Source of the DNA: an uncultured Alphaproteobacteria bacterium
GTDB lineage: Bacteria > Pseudomonadota > Alphaproteobacteria > SP197
Assembly: GCA_958295695.1 (NCBI GenBank)
Contig: OY282363.1
Location: 1,864,225-1,928,224 of the forward strand
DNA length: 64,000 nt
Reading direction: 5' to 3'
Of the stretch, positions 18,603-25,600 are shown one piece after another (within the stretch, counting starts at the first letter, position 1; the number at the start of each line of letters is the position of its first letter). The notes under the pieces were generated by a model that saw only the letters and a list, made by a program, of their open reading frames with translations, had not been told where the DNA came from and searched no databases. Made by a program: the position numbers and the translations under genes.

Positions 18603-18831
18603 CGTGTTCGAAGAGCCGGATCGGCGAAGCGGGCATCACCGTCGAGATCGCGTGCTTGTAGACCAGTTGCGAATGGCCATCGCGGCGCAGCAGGACGCAG
18701 AAGTTGTCGAACCAGGTGATGACGCCCTGAAGCTTCACGCCGTTTACCAGGAAGATGGTGACCGGCATCTTCGATTTGCGGACATTGTTGAGGAACGTGT
18801 CCTGCAGGTTGCGCGGCTTGTCCTGCGGCAT
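18565..18831 (-). CDS. hfq: RNA chaperone Hfq
   Basis: Hexameric Sm-like protein that pairs small RNAs with mRNAs. The 88-residue product starts with [14 protein letters not shown], has Sm1 ([20 protein letters not shown]) and Sm2 ([10 protein letters not shown], the residues lining the U-rich RNA pore), and a short acidic tail. GGGGAGG lies directly upstream of the ATG. It is transcribed toward hflX, which it overlaps. Upstream lies a FinO/ProQ-domain gene rather than dat, its usual neighbour. Confidence 0.97.
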   Translation of the reverse strand: MPQDKPRNLQDTFLNNVRKSKMPVTIFLVNGVKLQGVITWFDNFCVLLRRDGHSQLVYKHAISTVMPASPIRLFEHDDAGSAEETVDV

Positions 18832-19251
18832 GACGCTGCCTCCCCGGTTCCGTGTTTCCCGGATGGTCCCGCCGGCCGGCCCACCGATCCCGCCATCCGT
18901 TGACGCATATGCGCGACGAAAGCCTAGTCGCAGGACGGGCCGCGGCACAAGCGAAAGCCACGGACTTCATGGGCGATGAATGTTTGTATTTTGTTCTTGT
19001 CATGGACGGCCCGTTTCCTCTACATTTCGAATCGATGCTGGCGAAGATGCGCCGCGCCGGAGTCGAGGGGCCGAGACAGCGGCCTCGACGACGAGCCGGA
19101 CCCGTTCCCCGCCCCGTCAGCGGTCCTGCGCGGATGGCCCCGGCGGGCTTCGACGGCGTATTCAAGCGGTTCCGCGCGCGCATGCCGCCAGAGATGGATC
19201 GCGAGCACCCCGGAGCGGGCGTCCCCACCCGGTCGCGATCCACACTCGTGC
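18832..19251. other. 420-bp gap upstream of hfq without a convincing gene
   Basis: No frame here resembles a conserved protein. It includes an AT-richer patch at about 18970-19030 that stands out from the GC-rich flanks. It may hold the hfq promoter, a 5' UTR, or the degraded 3' end of the upstream FinO-like gene, whose frame runs through it without a stop. On the minus strand a 62-codon frame (19020-19208) looks like a possible frameshifted tail. Confidence 0.4.
18921..18950 (-). promoter_or_regulatory. hfq: weak candidate promoter for hfq
   Basis: On the minus strand, TTGTGC (18945-18950) is 18 bases from TAGGCT (18921-18926), about 90 bases upstream of the hfq start. Both boxes match the sigma-70 consensus only partly. 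It is listed as the best match I see in the hfq upstream gap. Confidence 0.22.
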
Positions 19252-19732
19252 TCATTCGCTTTTTGCCGTTTGCGATCATGCGTTCAGCGTACAACCTGTG
19301 TTCCTCCGTAACCGGCTCGACCGGAGTTCCGTCAACGTCGTGCCGCTGGGCGCCTTCGGCCGCGATCGCCTTCTGGTAAGTCTGGAGGCTGGTCATTCGC
19401 CCGAGTTCCCGCCGCAGTCTCTTCGCGTCTGCCTTGGGGTAGGCGCGCAGCAGGACCGCGAAGGTGCCGAGAGCCATGGGCAGTGCTGGCAGGCGCCCGT
19501 CCTTCAGCCAGGCGAGGACCGCCGGTGCTTCTCCACCGAGTGCAGCATCGATCGCCGCCGCATGGTGTGCCCTCCGGCTGGGTCTCTTCGGTGGTGCTGG
19601 GCGTGGGCGTGGTTCCTCGCCGGGGTTGCTGGCGCATTTGCCGGTTCCCGCAACCGGTGGTCCGTGTTCTTCGTGCCCTGTCTTGCCTTTCAGCGACAGC
19701 GTTCCTCCGATCCGTCTTTCTGCTGCGCTCAT
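19252..19732 (-). CDS. ProQ/FinO-domain RNA-binding protein, 3' end uncertain
   Basis: Predicted RNA chaperone of the ProQ/FinO family, which binds structured small RNAs. The N-terminus has TLSLKGKT (residues 11-18), like the TLKRKT of plasmid FinO, then a basic Pro/Arg-rich linker. The FinO-like domain covers about 60-159: VLLRAYPKADAKRLRRELGRMT, a TYQKAI helix, the turn HDVDGTPVEP, and VTEEHRLYAERMI. The zero frame has no stop after K158-R159 until 18599, inside hfq. A one-base shift in the A5 run at 19260-19264 gives a TGA at 19252-19254, so I end the gene there. A GAGGGA ribosome-binding site precedes the ATG. The preceding unknown gene ends 27 bases upstream. Confidence 0.7.
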
Positions 19733-19759
19733 CGCGTTCCCTCGGTCTCGCGTTCTGGA

Positions 19760-20458
19760 CTATTCCTCCAGGCGCTCCGCTCTGTAGATGAGTCCGTGCA
19801 GGTCGTACGACCCGAGTGCTCCGTCCGCCAGTACGGCGTAATACTCCTGGTGCGGAGAATCCTTGTGCGGAGAATCCTTGATCCGGAACCGGCTCAGCTC
19901 TCCGTCGCCTGGTGCGATAGCTTCCAGCGTTCCGGTTCCTGAAGACCCGTCGGGATACGTCGTCGTCATCATGAGAAGTCCATTTTGACGCCATATCTTG
20001 TGGTGTGAGCCGAACCAGTACACGGAGGGTTTCGCCTCCCATTCTCCGGTGACTTCATCCCCGCCGGTGTCGGCGACCGTCTCCCAGCTGGATACCGGTG
20101 ATCGCGCTGCCGCGATCTCGCGTTCCCAGTGTTGGGCACCCTCCATGTCCCCCTTGGCGTACATGAGACCGAGCTGGACAAGCTCTCCCGGCAGTATCCC
20201 GAACCCTCCCATGAATTCCTGGATCGAGGCTTTTCCGCTCAACGCCTCCACACGGCGTTTCCAGGTGTAGTACTTGCAGCATCGTCCGTAGGCCACCTGC
20301 TTGAACTTCCGGTCGTCCTTGAACTCGTGCAGCTCCTCGTAGAGGCTTTCCAGTGCCTCCACAGTGGTGTTGCCGGTTTCGGTCGCCTTTGCCACGTCCA
20401 ATGTGGTGCTCGCCAAGAGGATGGCTCCTGCAAGACTCCAGCAGTTTCTCGATTTCAT
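19760..20458 (-). CDS. secreted protein of unknown function (232 aa)
   Basis: I do not recognise a family. An N-terminal signal peptide (Lys/Arg start, hydrophobic core, cleavage near VAKA at 22-25) points to the periplasm or outside. A helical charged middle (about 30-120) contains a CC pair in YGRCCKYY. A beta-rich C-terminal half (about 140-232) has alternating aromatic and polar residues. KDSPH occurs twice in tandem near residue 195. AAGGAGA precedes the ATG by eleven bases. It follows the 102-codon unknown gene by 15 bases, so the two are probably cotranscribed. GC content is lower than the flanks (35 of 60 bases in the line at 20221, against 41 of 60 at 17881). Confidence 0.7.
   Translation of the reverse strand: MKSRNCWSLAGAILLASTTLDVAKATETGNTTVEALESLYEELHEFKDDRKFKQVAYGRCCKYYTWKRRVEALSGKASIQEFMGGFGILPGELVQLGLMYAKGDMEGAQHWEREIAAARSPVSSWETVADTGGDEVTGEWEAKPSVYWFGSHHKIWRQNGLLMMTTTYPDGSSGTGTLEAIAPGDGELSRFRIKDSPHKDSPHQEYYAVLADGALGSYDLHGLIYRAERLEE
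19851..19880 (-). repeat. 15-bp perfect tandem duplication inside the secreted unknown gene
   Basis: TGCGGAGAATCCTTG occurs twice head to tail (19851-19865 and 19866-19880), encoding KDSPH-KDSPH on the minus strand. It keeps the reading frame, so it is a recent in-frame duplication or a two-unit repeat. Confidence 0.9.
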
Positions 20459-20473
20459 GTCAGCTCGCTCTCC

Positions 20474-20782
20474 TTATGGGGTGACCTCAAGGTACATCCC
20501 GGTGTCCTCTTCCTCTTGCCTGGTCGAGTACGACCCACAGGTGTTCGGAGCACTCCGGATCGGTCCGACTTCTCCTGTCCGACGGTCCCTGACCCGGACG
20601 CCCCAGTGGCATCCTGCCGCCCTTCGGTGGATTGCTTCGATGTAATGGGTGATTTGCCAGCCGTCCCCGTAGCCGATGAAGCTGGTTTCCTCCGCCCGGA
20701 CATGCAATGCACGCCAATGGTAAGCCTTCGTCCACAGATCTTCGGTCGGTTGATGTCCGGGGTCGCTCTGGAATGACGCCAC
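20474..20782 (-). CDS. protein of unknown function (102 aa from the first GTG)
   Basis: I do not recognise it. The sequence is rich in Trp, His and Tyr (LWTKAYHWRALHV, GYGDGWQITHYIEAI, CHWGVRVRDR) and looks like a folded cytoplasmic domain, with no signal peptide. Upstream of the GTG at 20782 the frame stays open to the dat stop and encodes another protein-like stretch (SVDTWDQKRHELLVASF). No ATG, GTG or TTG occurs there, so either an ATT near 20825 starts it or the 5' end was lost. The next gene starts 15 bases after its stop. Confidence 0.6.
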   Translation of the reverse strand: MASFQSDPGHQPTEDLWTKAYHWRALHVRAEETSFIGYGDGWQITHYIEAIHRRAAGCHWGVRVRDRRTGEVGPIRSAPNTCGSYSTRQEEEDTGMYLEVTP

Positions 20783-20833
20783 CAGTAGCTCGTGCCTTTT
20801 CTGGTCCCATGTGTCGACCGATGCAATGACTCT

Positions 20834-21703
20834 CTACGCCGCGTCCGCCACGGAGGCCCGCCGCGTGAAATCGAGGTAGGCCGAGAGCAGCGCGCGGGTC
20901 GTGGCGCCGGGATGGCCGTTGCCGATCGTCGTGTCGTCGATCTGGGTGACAGGCTTCACGAAGGAGGTGGTGCTCGTGAGGAACGCCTCGCGCGCGTTCA
21001 ACGCTTCCCCGACCGAGAACGGGCGTTCGACGACGGCGATGCCGTTCTTTCTTGCAAGCGCGATCACGCGGTCGCGGGTGACGCCCGGCAGGATGTCGAC
21101 ACCCAGCGGGCGGGTGACGACGCGGCCGTCCCGGTCCACGATCCATGCGTTCGAGGAACTGCATTCGGTGACGAAACCGCCATCGTCGACCAGCCACGCC
21201 TCATAGGCCCCTTCCCTCGCGGCCGCCGTCTTGGCGAGCGCGTTGGGCAGCAGCGAGACGGTCTTGATGTCGACCCGCTCCCAGCGGTTGTCGGGCCGGG
21301 TGACGACCTTGACGCCGGGCGCCGCGTCGGCGTCCCGGGGCAACGCCACGGACCTGGCGGTGCAGACCACGGTCGGCGTCAGCCCGTCGTCGTAGACGTG
21401 GTTGCGCGGCGCCGTCCCGCGGTTGACCTGCAGATAGACCATGCCGTCCTTCACGCGGTTGCGCGCGATGGTCTGATGCATGATGTGACGCAGCGCGCGG
21501 TCGCTCATCGGCGCGGGCATGTCGAGCTCGCGCAGGGAACGCGCCAGACGGACCATGTGACCCTCTTCATCGACCATGCGGCCATCGACCGCGAGGATCA
21601 CTTCATAAACCCCGTCGGCGAAATTGTGCGCCCGGTCGTCGATATGCACCCTGGCGCGGCCGTGGGGCAGGTAACGGCCGTTGACGTATGCGACGCGGGA
21701 CAT
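20834..21703 (-). CDS. dat: D-amino-acid transaminase
   Basis: A class IV PLP aminotransferase interconverting D-amino acids and 2-oxo acids, e.g. D-Ala and D-Glu. The 289-residue protein begins YVNGRYLPHGRARVHIDDRAHNFADGVYE. The PLP lysine lies in DIKTVSLLPN, and the cofactor phosphate-binding loops are ECSSSNAW and TSTTSFVKPV. The class also contains branched-chain aminotransferases and aminodeoxychorismate lyase, but the sequence and position near hfq fit Dat. The stop TAG is followed at once by the open frame of the unknown small gene. Confidence 0.9.
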   Translation of the reverse strand: MSRVAYVNGRYLPHGRARVHIDDRAHNFADGVYEVILAVDGRMVDEEGHMVRLARSLRELDMPAPMSDRALRHIMHQTIARNRVKDGMVYLQVNRGTAPRNHVYDDGLTPTVVCTARSVALPRDADAAPGVKVVTRPDNRWERVDIKTVSLLPNALAKTAAAREGAYEAWLVDDGGFVTECSSSNAWIVDRDGRVVTRPLGVDILPGVTRDRVIALARKNGIAVVERPFSVGEALNAREAFLTSTTSFVKPVTQIDDTTIGNGHPGATTRALLSAYLDFTRRASVADAA

Positions 21704-21734
21704 GCGGCCCTTCCTTTCGCTCGCGCTTCTTCCG

Positions 21735-21815
21735 ATTCGACGCTAAACTGGAACACGCATAAAACAGTGTAGTTGTTTGATATAGTATCGTTTTTCTTTC
21801 TTGCGATGTCAGGGG
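21735..21815 (-). promoter_or_regulatory. AT-rich upstream region of dat
   Basis: The 261-base gap between dat and the secreted hydrolase gene contains a markedly AT-rich core (about 21745-21810, with runs such as TTTTTCTTTCTT and GATATAGTAT). It is the likely promoter region for the dat operon. No -35/-10 pair is good enough to choose. The rest of the gap holds nothing I can name. Confidence 0.35.
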
Positions 21816-21964
21816 ACGGCTTCCGCGATGGCCAGCGTCCGGCCGCAACCCGAACCGTCGGAGGAACCGTGTCCAAACTCACCCTTGCCAGGCCCCGCGT
21901 CAAGCCGCCGCCCATCGTCCGACCGAATCCGGCCCAGCCCGGTCGTATCCGGTCACTTCCGAAT

Positions 21965-23011
21965 TCACGGCGATATCCGGCCGTCCACGGCCCGCAAGCC
22001 GAGAAAATGTGCGATCCGTGTCACGATCCGTCGGTGCGGCGACACCCGGTCCACGTCCGGTGGATCGTCGCAAAGCGGATCGTCGCCCTCTTCGGCCAGA
22101 ATCGCCGCCCCTCGCGGCTTGCAGGGCGAAAGCGCCGAGAAGTGGGCCGCCGGGGCCACGATCTCCACGTCGGCCTTGGGAAGATGCGCCACGAACCCGC
22201 TTCCCGTTTTATTGAAATCGGTCGCCGGAAGCCGGGTCTCGCCGACGCCGAGGCCAATCAACAGCACCTTGTCGACAAGATCGCGCGCGTGCGCTGCTCC
22301 GAGGCCGTAGGTCAGCGCCGGGTCGATCGCGGCCACGGCTCGGATACGATCGTCCTTGCGGCCGGCATTCCAGTCCTCTGCCGAGTACTCCCGGAAATCG
22401 ACCCCTCGTCGGGTCAGGTCGGCGCAATGATACGGCGACGCGGGCGCGGTTTCGCAATGGGTTGCATAGCCCCCGAGATCGGCGCGCAGACCGCCCATGG
22501 CTAGCGCCGTCCAGCCGCCGTAGGAAAATCCAACAGCGTAGATCCGGGAAAGGTCGGCGTGGGCGGCAAGGTCCGGCCGGCCGGCGAGATAGTCGAGAGC
22601 TACCTGAAGATCCCACACGCGCGTCCAGTGCTTCAGACCCTCCCGAAGGTCGAAATCCCCCGCCGAGCTGCCGGCATGGTTGACCGAAACGACCAAGGCG
22701 CCCGCCTCGGCCAAACCGGCGGTCAGCCAACCGAGCGTGTCGATGTTGCCGCCGAGACCATGACTGGCCACGATCACCGGAAAGGGCCCGTCCGCTATCC
22801 GGGCGCCGTCCAGAACCTCGGTGCCGTGAAAGACGGGGTTTTCACCGTGGAGCACCGTCCGGCCGCCGCCCGCGGACGGGTACCAGAGGGCGCCGGACAT
22901 CTCACGTCCGTGATGCTCCGCGGGGATGATGAGAGCCCGATATCCCGCGGGCTCCGCGGCGGCGGTCTGGACGACCGGAAGGAGGAACGCGACGGCCAAC
23001 AAGTGTTTCAT
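21965..23011 (-). CDS. secreted alpha/beta hydrolase, dienelactone-hydrolase/PAF-acetylhydrolase-like
   Basis: A 348-residue periplasmic or exported serine hydrolase. Signal peptide residues 1-19 end at TAAA. SHGLGG (83-88) forms the oxyanion region, the nucleophile elbow is GFSYGG (161-166, Ser163), and the late histidine is in APAAHFSAL. Two or more Cys in the C-terminal half could form a disulfide. The fold resembles predicted dienelactone hydrolases and bacterial PAF-acetylhydrolase homologues; the substrate is unknown. I chose the ATG at 23011 because the signal peptide begins there. It diverges from an AraC-type regulator gene and may be its target. Confidence 0.85.
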   Translation of the reverse strand: MKHLLAVAFLLPVVQTAAAEPAGYRALIIPAEHHGREMSGALWYPSAGGGRTVLHGENPVFHGTEVLDGARIADGPFPVIVASHGLGGNIDTLGWLTAGLAEAGALVVSVNHAGSSAGDFDLREGLKHWTRVWDLQVALDYLAGRPDLAAHADLSRIYAVGFSYGGWTALAMGGLRADLGGYATHCETAPASPYHCADLTRRGVDFREYSAEDWNAGRKDDRIRAVAAIDPALTYGLGAAHARDLVDKVLLIGLGVGETRLPATDFNKTGSGFVAHLPKADVEIVAPAAHFSALSPCKPRGAAILAEEGDDPLCDDPPDVDRVSPHRRIVTRIAHFLGLRAVDGRISP

Positions 23012-23049
23012 CGTCTTTCTCCCGATGCTGGTCGCACCGGGATAGGGCT

Positions 23050-23107
23050 CGAACGAACAAACATCGTCCTCGAACCGGTTTGAGGTCGTTCGCAATCCGG
23101 TTTTGGG
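23050..23107. promoter_or_regulatory. candidate operator between the divergent hydrolase and AraC-type genes
   Basis: The 112-base divergent gap has three patterns. One is a near-perfect 18-bp palindrome CCTCGAACCGGTTTGAGG (23068-23085, one mismatched pair). The second is a flanking inverted pair CGAACGA (23050-23056) and TCGTTCG (23086-23092). The third is a direct repeat CCGGTTTGAGG (23075-23085) and CCGGTTTTGGG (23097-23107), offset by 22 bp. Direct repeats about two helical turns apart are the usual binding pattern of AraC-family regulators. Confidence 0.5.
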
Positions 23108-23123
23108 TCACGACAGGGATACC

Positions 23124-24128
23124 ATGCTTCTCAGCCTGCCCCTGCCCCTGATGTCCGCCCTCGTGCTGGGCTTTCTGCTGGCGGGTCTGCTGCTGCGTCG
23201 CGACCGGCCCGGTTTCTTCGCCGCGCTCGTGGGCGCTTGCGCCATTCAGGCGGTGGTGATCTCGCTCGCACACCACTACGAGATGGCCGTCTTCAGGTCC
23301 CTGCAGCCCATCACGGCCTCGACGATCCCCCCGCTCGCCTGGGCGGCGCTTCAATTCAGCGCCGTGCGACAACCCCGCCTGCCGCACGATCTGGTCCATC
23401 TCGCAGGACCTGTCCTGGCGCTGATGGCGTCCCTGTTCCTGCCGGCGCTGCTCGACGGTCTGCTTCCAGCACTCTTCCTAGGCTACGGCGCGACAATTCT
23501 CCGGGCCGCATGGCGCGGACCCGACGACCTGCCGCGCCTGCCTTTCGAGACAGGCGACACACCTGGGCGCGTCTGGAAGATCATTGCGCTGTCGCTCATG
23601 ATGTCGGCTATCGCCGACGCGCTGATCGCGGTCGCGTTGATCGGAGGCTGGCAGGGCTGGAAACCGTGGATCATCACCCTGTCGTCCTCTCTCGGGCTCC
23701 TGACGGTCGGTGGTCTGGTCCTCGTCCGAAGCCCCGGACCGGACGAACGGGATCCAACCTCGAAGGCTCTCCCGATCCTTCACGACCTAGAGGCGGACAA
23801 AGATCTGGTGGTGCGGCTCGACACACTCCTCGAGACCCGGAAGCTGTATCTCGATCCCGATCTGACGCTCACCCGCCTTGCGCGCGCCCTGCGGGTTCCG
23901 ATCAAGCGTCTTTCCGCCGCGATCAACCGCGGCGCCGGCGTCAATGTCTCCCGGTATGTCAATGGCTACAGGATTCGCGAGGCTTGCCGTATCCTGGAAG
24001 GAGGAGCGAGCGTGACCGAAGCGATGCTGGCGTCCGGCTTCAACACCAAGAGCAACTTCAACCGCGAGTTCCTGCGTGTGACGGGCAAGACGCCCACGGC
24101 ATGGCGCGACGCGCTTGCCACGGAGTAG
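23124..24128 (+). CDS. membrane-anchored AraC-family transcriptional regulator
   Basis: The N-terminal 200 residues contain about six hydrophobic segments with no known ligand domain. The C-terminal 100 residues are an AraC/XylS-type pair of helix-turn-helix units (LTLTRLARALRVPIKRLSAAI, and SVTEAMLASGFNTKSNFNREF before TGKTPTAWR). Such proteins sense a membrane or envelope signal and bind DNA at the inner face. I start at the ATG at 23124 with AGGGA upstream; a TTG at 23103 would add seven residues. It diverges from the secreted hydrolase and probably controls it and itself. Confidence 0.87.
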   Translation: MLLSLPLPLMSALVLGFLLAGLLLRRDRPGFFAALVGACAIQAVVISLAHHYEMAVFRSLQPITASTIPPLAWAALQFSAVRQPRLPHDLVHLAGPVLALMASLFLPALLDGLLPALFLGYGATILRAAWRGPDDLPRLPFETGDTPGRVWKIIALSLMMSAIADALIAVALIGGWQGWKPWIITLSSSLGLLTVGGLVLVRSPGPDERDPTSKALPILHDLEADKDLVVRLDTLLETRKLYLDPDLTLTRLARALRVPIKRLSAAINRGAGVNVSRYVNGYRIREACRILEGGASVTEAMLASGFNTKSNFNREFLRVTGKTPTAWRDALATE

Positions 24129-24170
24129 CTTCAGCGGATCGGCCCCCCCGGTCGGCGGCGCGGGAGCCGG

Positions 24171-24188
24171 ACGCGCCGCGGAGCGCGT
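24171..24188. terminator. inverted repeat between convergent araC-type gene and trkA
   Basis: ACGCGC (24171-24176) and GCGCGT (24183-24188) form a perfect six-pair stem with a six-base loop in the 83-base convergent gap. No T-run follows on either strand, so termination is only inferred from position. Confidence 0.3.
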
Positions 24189-24211
24189 GCGTTGGCGCAT
24201 GGGACGAAAAA

Positions 24212-25588
24212 CTAGAAAAACTCGAGGCCGACCGAGAACAGCTTTTCCACCTTCTTGATGAGGTCGGCGTTGGTGAACAGCACGACGCGGTCGTGAGCGA
24301 GAATCTCGGTGTCGCCCCGGGGCACGATGACCTCGCCGTCCCGGATGACGGAGCCGACCAGGATGCCCTTGGGCAGGCGCACGTCGCGAATGCTCTTGCC
24401 GGTGATGCTGGAGGTGTCCAGCGCCTCGGCCTCGATGAACTCGCCGGCTCCCTCGCGCACGCTGTGGACGCCGCGGATCCGGCCCCGGCGGACATGCTGC
24501 AGGATCGTGGACACCGTCGAGCCGCGCGGGTTGACGACGGCATCGACGCCGAGCTGGCCCACGAGCGGCCCGTAACTGTTGGAGTTCACGAGCGTGATCG
24601 CCCAGTCCGCTCCGAGCCGCTTGGCCAGCAGGGAGGACAGGATGTTGACCTCGTCGTCGTTGGAGACGGCCACGACCGTCTCGGTCTGCGCGACGTTGGC
24701 CTCCTCCAGGATCTCGCGCTCCAGCGCGTCGCCGAGGAGCACCGTGGTGCGCGAAAGCTGGTCGGCCGCCACGCGGGCGCGCGCCTCGCCGACCTCGACC
24801 AGCTTGCAACGGACGTCGGGGTGTTCTTCCTCCAGTTCGCGGGCGATGTAGAGCCCGATGTTGCCGCCGCCGATGATGATAATGCGCCGCGCCTCGGTTT
24901 CCTCGTGGCCGAACGCCGACATGGACCGGCGCACATGGTCGGTATCGGCGATGAAATAGACCTCGTCGCCGGCCTGCATTTCGGTCTTGCGGTTGGGCAC
25001 GATCAGGGCGTCGTCGCGGATGATGCCCACCACGAAGATCTTGAGGTCGGGGAACAGTTCCGTCAGCTCGCCCAGCGGCGTGTCGAGCACCGGGCAGTCC
25101 GGCATGCAGCGCACGGCGATGGCGCGGACGCGGTCGTCGGCCATCGGGATGACATCGAGCGCGCCGGGCACCTCGAGCCTGCGAAGAATGGCCCGAGCGA
25201 CCTCGACCTCGGGCGAGATGATCACGTCGATCGGCAGGTGGTCGCGGCTGAAGAGGTTCCGCCACGCCGGCTCCAGATAGGACTGGTGGCGCACGCGCGC
25301 GATCTTGGTGGGCACGTTGAAAATCGAATGGGCCACTTGGCAGGCGATCATGTTGACCTCGTCTGCGTAGGTCACGGCGATCAGCATGTCGGCGTCCTCG
25401 GCGCCCGCCTGCCGGAGGACCGGCGGATGGGCGGCGAAGCCCACGAGCCCCTTCACGTCGATGGCCTCGGCCACTCGCCGGACACGTCCGGCGTCCCGGT
25501 CGATCACCGTGACGTCGTTGGCCTCGTTGGCGAGTTGTCGCGCGATGTTGAAACCGACCTGACCGGCGCCGCAGACGATGACCTGCAT
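24212..25588 (-). CDS. trkA: Trk potassium uptake regulatory protein TrkA
   Basis: Peripheral NAD-binding subunit that gates TrkH/TrkG potassium channels. It has two RCK halves, each with a Rossmann domain (GAGQVG at residues 7-12 and GGGNIG near 240) and a TrkA-C domain. The 458-residue length is standard. The trkH channel gene is not in the window. It follows ntrX by 12 bases on the minus strand, the common alphaproteobacterial order, so it probably belongs to the ntr transcript. Confidence 0.95.
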   Translation of the reverse strand: MQVIVCGAGQVGFNIARQLANEANDVTVIDRDAGRVRRVAEAIDVKGLVGFAAHPPVLRQAGAEDADMLIAVTYADEVNMIACQVAHSIFNVPTKIARVRHQSYLEPAWRNLFSRDHLPIDVIISPEVEVARAILRRLEVPGALDVIPMADDRVRAIAVRCMPDCPVLDTPLGELTELFPDLKIFVVGIIRDDALIVPNRKTEMQAGDEVYFIADTDHVRRSMSAFGHEETEARRIIIIGGGNIGLYIARELEEEHPDVRCKLVEVGEARARVAADQLSRTTVLLGDALEREILEEANVAQTETVVAVSNDDEVNILSSLLAKRLGADWAITLVNSNSYGPLVGQLGVDAVVNPRGSTVSTILQHVRRGRIRGVHSVREGAGEFIEAEALDTSSITGKSIRDVRLPKGILVGSVIRDGEVIVPRGDTEILAHDRVVLFTNADLIKKVEKLFSVGLEFF

Positions 25589-25600
25589 GATGCGCCGCCG

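Noticed and set aside
19020-19208. 62-codon minus-strand frame in the hfq upstream gap
   Set aside because: No ribosome-binding site and no family; mentioned only as the possible -1 frameshift tail of the FinO-like gene.
18599-19732. Full 377-codon frame of the FinO-like gene as one protein
   Set aside because: Beyond residue 159 it loses all resemblance and covers the entire hfq gene in a shifted frame. A stop lost by frameshift is more likely.
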